In this document: positions 14,953-17,470 of the stretch, piece by piece
Layout: each line of letters begins with the position of its first letter
How positions within the stretch are numbered: position 1 is the first letter of the stretch
DNA from: Lachnospiraceae bacterium
GTDB taxonomy: Bacteria; Bacillota_A; Clostridia; Lachnospirales; Lachnospiraceae
Reading direction: 5' to 3'
Length of the DNA stretch: 17,470 bases
Assembly (NCBI GenBank): GCA_900764695.1
Contig: CAAFOY010000037.1
Location: forward strand, 1-17,470
Program-made: the position numbers and the translations under genes
The notes under the pieces: model-generated
Database searches by the model: none
Told to the model about the DNA's origin: nothing
Seen by the model: only the letters and a program-made list of their open reading frames with translations

Positions 14953-15963
14953 TTATTTTGCAAACTTTGTAACATCTACATCGTTAACCATTCTAAATAC
15001 CTTATCCTGCTCCCCTCTTAAGATGTAACATAAGTTTTCTGCACCTATTCTCTGACATTCATATAATGCAAAGTCTGAATAAAATGCTGTATGTGGTGTT
15101 AATACTACATCTTCACGTCCAACAAATGGACACTTTAATGTATTTTCATTAGTTTCTTCAACCAAAACATCAAGTCCTGCGCCGAAAACCTGACCATTAT
15201 CTAAAGCTTCAAGCAAAGCCTCTTCGTCTATCATGCTTCCTCTTGAAACATTCACAATAATTGGTTTCTTTTTCATCATTGCAAAGGCTTCACGGTTTAA
15301 CATATTTTCATTTTCAGGTGTAAGTCTCATATGAACACTAATTACATCGGATGTTTCAAATAATTCTTCTTTGCTTACAAGTTTTACTCCTAAGCTTTCA
15401 GCTACTTCCGGTTTGCAGCTTGGACTATAGGCTATAACATTCATTCCAAATCCCTGTGCTCTTCTGGCAACTGCTTTTCCGATTTTTCCTAAACCTAAAA
15501 TTCCAAATGTTGAACCTTCAAGTCTAATCATTCCTGATGTTGAGTTGTAATCATATACATGTTTGTATTCTATTTCTCTATCATAATGTTTTAATTTTCT
15601 TGCAACTGCAAGCATTAATGCTATTGAATGATCTGCAACTTCCTGTGTACAATATTCTCCGATAACCGCTACTGCTGTTCCCTGTTCTTGTGCTGCATCC
15701 GCATCTACGAAGTTGTAACCTGTAGCTTCAATTGAAATTCCTTTTAAATTTGGATTGCTGTTTATTATTTCTTTTGGAAACTCCAAATATGATGTAAGTA
15801 TTCCATCTACATCTTTAATTGCTTCTTTAAATTTCTCATTATCACCTTCATGTACATAAAGAGAAATTTCTGTGTCTTCTCCAAGGAATTTTTTAAAAAC
15901 TGATTTTTCAATTTCCAAGTCTCTGTTAAGAGGTTCTTTATAATCACAAATTGCTACTTTCAT
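14953..15963 (-). CDS. D-2-hydroxyacid dehydrogenase family protein
   Basis: A 336-residue cytoplasmic NAD(P)-dependent oxidoreductase that would reduce a 2-oxo acid to the D-2-hydroxy acid, or the reverse. The nucleotide-binding domain (about 100-292) has GLGKIG (157-162). The family's catalytic triad is seen as R241 (NVSRGSMID), E269/E270 (GLDVLVEE) and H291 (LTPHTA). After the second beta strand the sequence is YSPSCKP (179-185), without the Asp typical of NAD users, so NADP use is possible. AGGAG lies 6 bases before the ATG. Between the aminotransferase and the BCCT gene, it is a natural partner that would reduce the 2-oxo acid from transamination. Phosphoglycerate or glyoxylate reductase activity is an alternative, but the context argues against serine synthesis. 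Confidence 0.92.
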   Translation of the reverse strand: MKVAICDYKEPLNRDLEIEKSVFKKFLGEDTEISLYVHEGDNEKFKEAIKDVDGILTSYLEFPKEIINSNPNLKGISIEATGYNFVDADAAQEQGTAVAVIGEYCTQEVADHSIALMLAVARKLKHYDREIEYKHVYDYNSTSGMIRLEGSTFGILGLGKIGKAVARRAQGFGMNVIAYSPSCKPEVAESLGVKLVSKEELFETSDVISVHMRLTPENENMLNREAFAMMKKKPIIVNVSRGSMIDEEALLEALDNGQVFGAGLDVLVEETNENTLKCPFVGREDVVLTPHTAFYSDFALYECQRIGAENLCYILRGEQDKVFRMVNDVDVTKFAK

Positions 15964-15985
15964 ATTTTTCTCCTGTTTTTTGTTG

Positions 15986-16011
15986 ATTGAATTTTTCTAC
16001 GATAATTCAAT
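15986..16011 (-). other. Inverted repeat in the aminotransferase-dehydrogenase spacer
   Basis: An 8-bp inverted repeat (ATTGAATT / AATTCAAT, 10-base spacer) lies in the 95-base gap before the dehydrogenase gene. There is no T-run behind it on the minus strand, so it is not a terminator. It may be a minor mRNA hairpin or chance. Confidence 0.3.
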
Positions 16012-16058
16012 TTTTAATGTAAGTCTAATTCCAATTTTCATATGTTTAATATGGATTT

Positions 16059-17171
16059 CTATTTGCTTAATGTTTCAAGAACCTTCTTAAATTCTTCAAG
16101 GAAAATCTTGTTCTGTTCTGTTGTACCAATTGATACTCTAAGATGTTTGTTGTATCCCCAACCACCGCAAGGTCTTACAATAACACCAACTTTTAATAAC
16201 ATTTCTGCGATTTCACCGGCATCATATGGTGTACTGAAGAATACGAAGTTAGCCTGTGATGGGAAACATTCACATCCTAATTTTGTAAGTTCTTCATTTA
16301 ACATTTCTCTGTCAGCAATCATCTTATCGCCATATTTTTTACATTCAGCCTGTCCTTCTTCGCTCATTAATGCAACTGCTCCGGCAAGACCGATTCTGTT
16401 AGCATTAAATGGTTCGCTTACTGTGTCATACCAGTTTACAAATTCAGGATTTGCTACAAGGTAACCAATACGTCCACCTGCTAAACCATAATATTTTGAA
16501 AATGTTCTAATGTTAATTACCTGCTTACCTGCTTTAATATATTTCATTACATCAGGTAAATTATCAGGATTGGCAAAATCAGCATATGCTTCATCAATTA
16601 CTAACCAACATTTTTCAGGAAGCGCCTCTACGAAATCATCAAATGTATCTTTGTCAATTACTGAACCTGTTGGGTTGTTTGGATTACAAATCCATACGAT
16701 TTTTGTTTTATCTGTAAGTTTTTCCTTAAAATCTTTTAATTCCATTGTGTAGTTATCATTTAATGGTACTTCAATTACTTTAGCACCCATAATTTTTGAA
16801 ATTTCACGATACAATCTGTATGACTGCTGTGGTACTAATACTTCATCTCCATCTTCTAATAATGTCTTTGCAACCTCATCAAGCACATTTCCTGCACCAT
16901 GTCCAAGGCTTACCCAATCACCGTCAACACCAAATTTCTCTCCTACAACTTTTTTTAATTTTATATAATTCTTTTCTGGATATATATTAAGCTTTTTAAC
17001 TTCCTCTCCCATTGCATTAAGTGCAACATCATATGGTCCATACATATTTTCATTTGAACCTAACTTTACAACACTTGTAAGACCATAGTCAGCCATTACA
17101 TCTTCCATGCTCTTACCTGATACATACTTTTCACAATCAAATGCCTCATGTCTAATACCTTTTACTTCCAT
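16059..17171 (-). CDS. HisC-like PLP aminotransferase (class I/II)
   Basis: A 370-residue fold-type I PLP enzyme of the histidinol-phosphate aminotransferase family. Landmarks are GSNEN (38-42), CNPNNPTG (162-169), DEAYADF (193-199, with D193 and Y196 contacting PLP), the Schiff-base lysine K226 in TFSKYYGLAGGRIGY (223-237), and the carboxylate-binding R345 in LRVSIGT. The family transfers an amino group from histidinol phosphate or from aromatic and other amino acids to 2-oxoglutarate. No histidine synthesis genes are near. The operon partners (transporters, dehydrogenase, M20 protein) suggest a catabolic role on an imported amino acid. GGAG lies 7 bases before the ATG. It is the first gene of the operon and is preceded by a promoter and a leader terminator. 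Confidence 0.92.
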   Translation of the reverse strand: MEVKGIRHEAFDCEKYVSGKSMEDVMADYGLTSVVKLGSNENMYGPYDVALNAMGEEVKKLNIYPEKNYIKLKKVVGEKFGVDGDWVSLGHGAGNVLDEVAKTLLEDGDEVLVPQQSYRLYREISKIMGAKVIEVPLNDNYTMELKDFKEKLTDKTKIVWICNPNNPTGSVIDKDTFDDFVEALPEKCWLVIDEAYADFANPDNLPDVMKYIKAGKQVINIRTFSKYYGLAGGRIGYLVANPEFVNWYDTVSEPFNANRIGLAGAVALMSEEGQAECKKYGDKMIADREMLNEELTKLGCECFPSQANFVFFSTPYDAGEIAEMLLKVGVIVRPCGGWGYNKHLRVSIGTTEQNKIFLEEFKKVLETLSK

Positions 17172-17212
17172 CTCGTTTCTCCTTTGTCCTAAAATATTTT
17201 TCAGTAAAAGAA

Positions 17213-17247
17213 AAAGGCGCGTACAAAAATCTCTGTACGACGCCTTT
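17213..17247 (-). terminator. Leader terminator / attenuator of the five-gene operon
   Basis: The stem AAAGGCG/CGCCTTT (17241-17247 with 17213-17219) continues into GTACA/TGTAC past a small asymmetric bulge. On the minus strand it is followed by TTTTTCTTTT. It lies about 42 bases before the aminotransferase ATG and starts only about 8 bases behind the predicted start of transcription. All transcripts from the promoter at 17262-17289 must cross it, so control by termination or antitermination is the likely role. Confidence 0.78.
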
Positions 17248-17261
17248 GTCTTATGTGACCC

Positions 17262-17289
17262 ATTATAAAAAGTCGCAAAAAAATGTCAA
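17262..17289 (-). promoter_or_regulatory. Promoter of the five-gene operon
   Basis: On the minus strand a perfect TTGACA (17284-17289) and a perfect TATAAT (17262-17267) are 16 bases apart. The start should be near 17255. Upstream DNA (17290-17408) is extremely AT-rich, which could act as an UP-like element; no gene is seen there. Confidence 0.85.
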
Positions 17290-17408
17290 TGTATTTTCTT
17301 TGTTTTTTTAACTTTCTAAAGTTTAAAATTAATTATTTTAATTTTGTTTCCCCTTTTTATTAATATAGTTAATTTTTTGTGAATTTTAAAATAGCATTTT
17401 TGATTACA

Positions 17409-17470
17409 GTGTGCCAAGGTCATGGATGTGTCTGTGCTTGCACAAAGGCACATCCATGACCTTGGCACAC
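17409..17470. repeat. Long perfect palindromic hairpin at the window edge
   Basis: A 22-bp perfect inverted repeat (17409-17430 with 17449-17470) encloses an 18-base centre in which TGTGC/GCACA can also pair. It may extend past the window end. It is much richer in GC than the surrounding DNA. On the minus strand no T-run follows, so it is not a terminator in that direction; the plus direction cannot be judged. It could be a dispersed palindromic repeat, a small non-autonomous element, a strong plus-strand terminator, or a fold-back assembly artefact. Confidence 0.75.

Noticed and set aside
16042..16464. 140-codon plus-strand open frame inside the aminotransferase gene
   Set aside because: It is the antisense shadow of conserved PLP-enzyme sequence and has no initiation signal.
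17172..17255. T-box or known riboswitch before the aminotransferase
   Set aside because: The leader is only about 85 bases long, the hairpin starts almost at once, and no T-box sequence (TGGNACCGCG type) or other known aptamer is visible.
17409..17470. CRISPR repeat or IS200/IS605 end
   Set aside because: Only one unit is present with no spacers, and no transposase gene is near; the palindrome is longer and more perfect than typical IS200/IS605 end hairpins.

Overview
The window looks like the chromosome of a low-GC Gram-positive anaerobe, most likely a Clostridia/Lachnospiraceae member. The reasons are the strongly AT-rich sequence, AGGAG-type ribosome binding sites at most starts, sigma-A style promoters, an LTA-synthase-type enzyme, and tRNA and S15 sequences of Firmicutes type. 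Nearly everything lies on the minus strand; the only convincing plus-strand gene is a PAP2-type membrane protein at 5761-6483. Both window edges fall in repeated sequence (a duplicated tRNA-Met on the left, a long perfect palindrome on the right), so this may be a whole draft contig.

Left part (1-6650). A minus-strand tRNA cluster (Val, Met, and a second Met cut by the edge) has its own promoter just behind the stop codon of a large LTA-synthase-like phosphoglycerol transferase. The leader of that gene holds an intrinsic terminator, and the true start lies downstream of it at 2972. Next come tex (transcription accessory protein; start corrected to 5453) and, divergently, the PAP2-family gene.

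Middle part (6660-10480). An orphan XRE regulator follows a 5'-truncated YcgL-type nucleotidyltransferase pseudogene that stops abruptly at the pnp terminator. Then come pnp and rpsO, in the usual Gram-positive order (rpsO upstream of pnp). Each has its own promoter and a structured leader. The pnp leader carries a roughly 106-nt stem-loop resembling in principle the RNase III/PNPase autoregulatory stem of enterobacteria. The rpsO leader carries a compact hairpin in the place expected for S15 feedback control.

Right part (10575-17290). Five co-directional genes form one probable operon: a HisC-like PLP aminotransferase, a D-2-hydroxyacid dehydrogenase, a BCCT-family transporter, an MFS transporter and an M20-family amidohydrolase. 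A strong promoter (17262-17289) drives them, and a terminator lies almost directly behind the start of transcription, so the operon is probably controlled by attenuation. The simplest reading is uptake of a betaine-like or conjugated amino compound, release or modification by the M20 protein, transamination to a 2-oxo acid and reduction to a 2-hydroxy acid. The substrate is unknown. The M20 protein appears to lack two of the five usual metal-binding positions, so its role may not be plain hydrolysis. This operon with its attenuator is the best candidate here for something undescribed.
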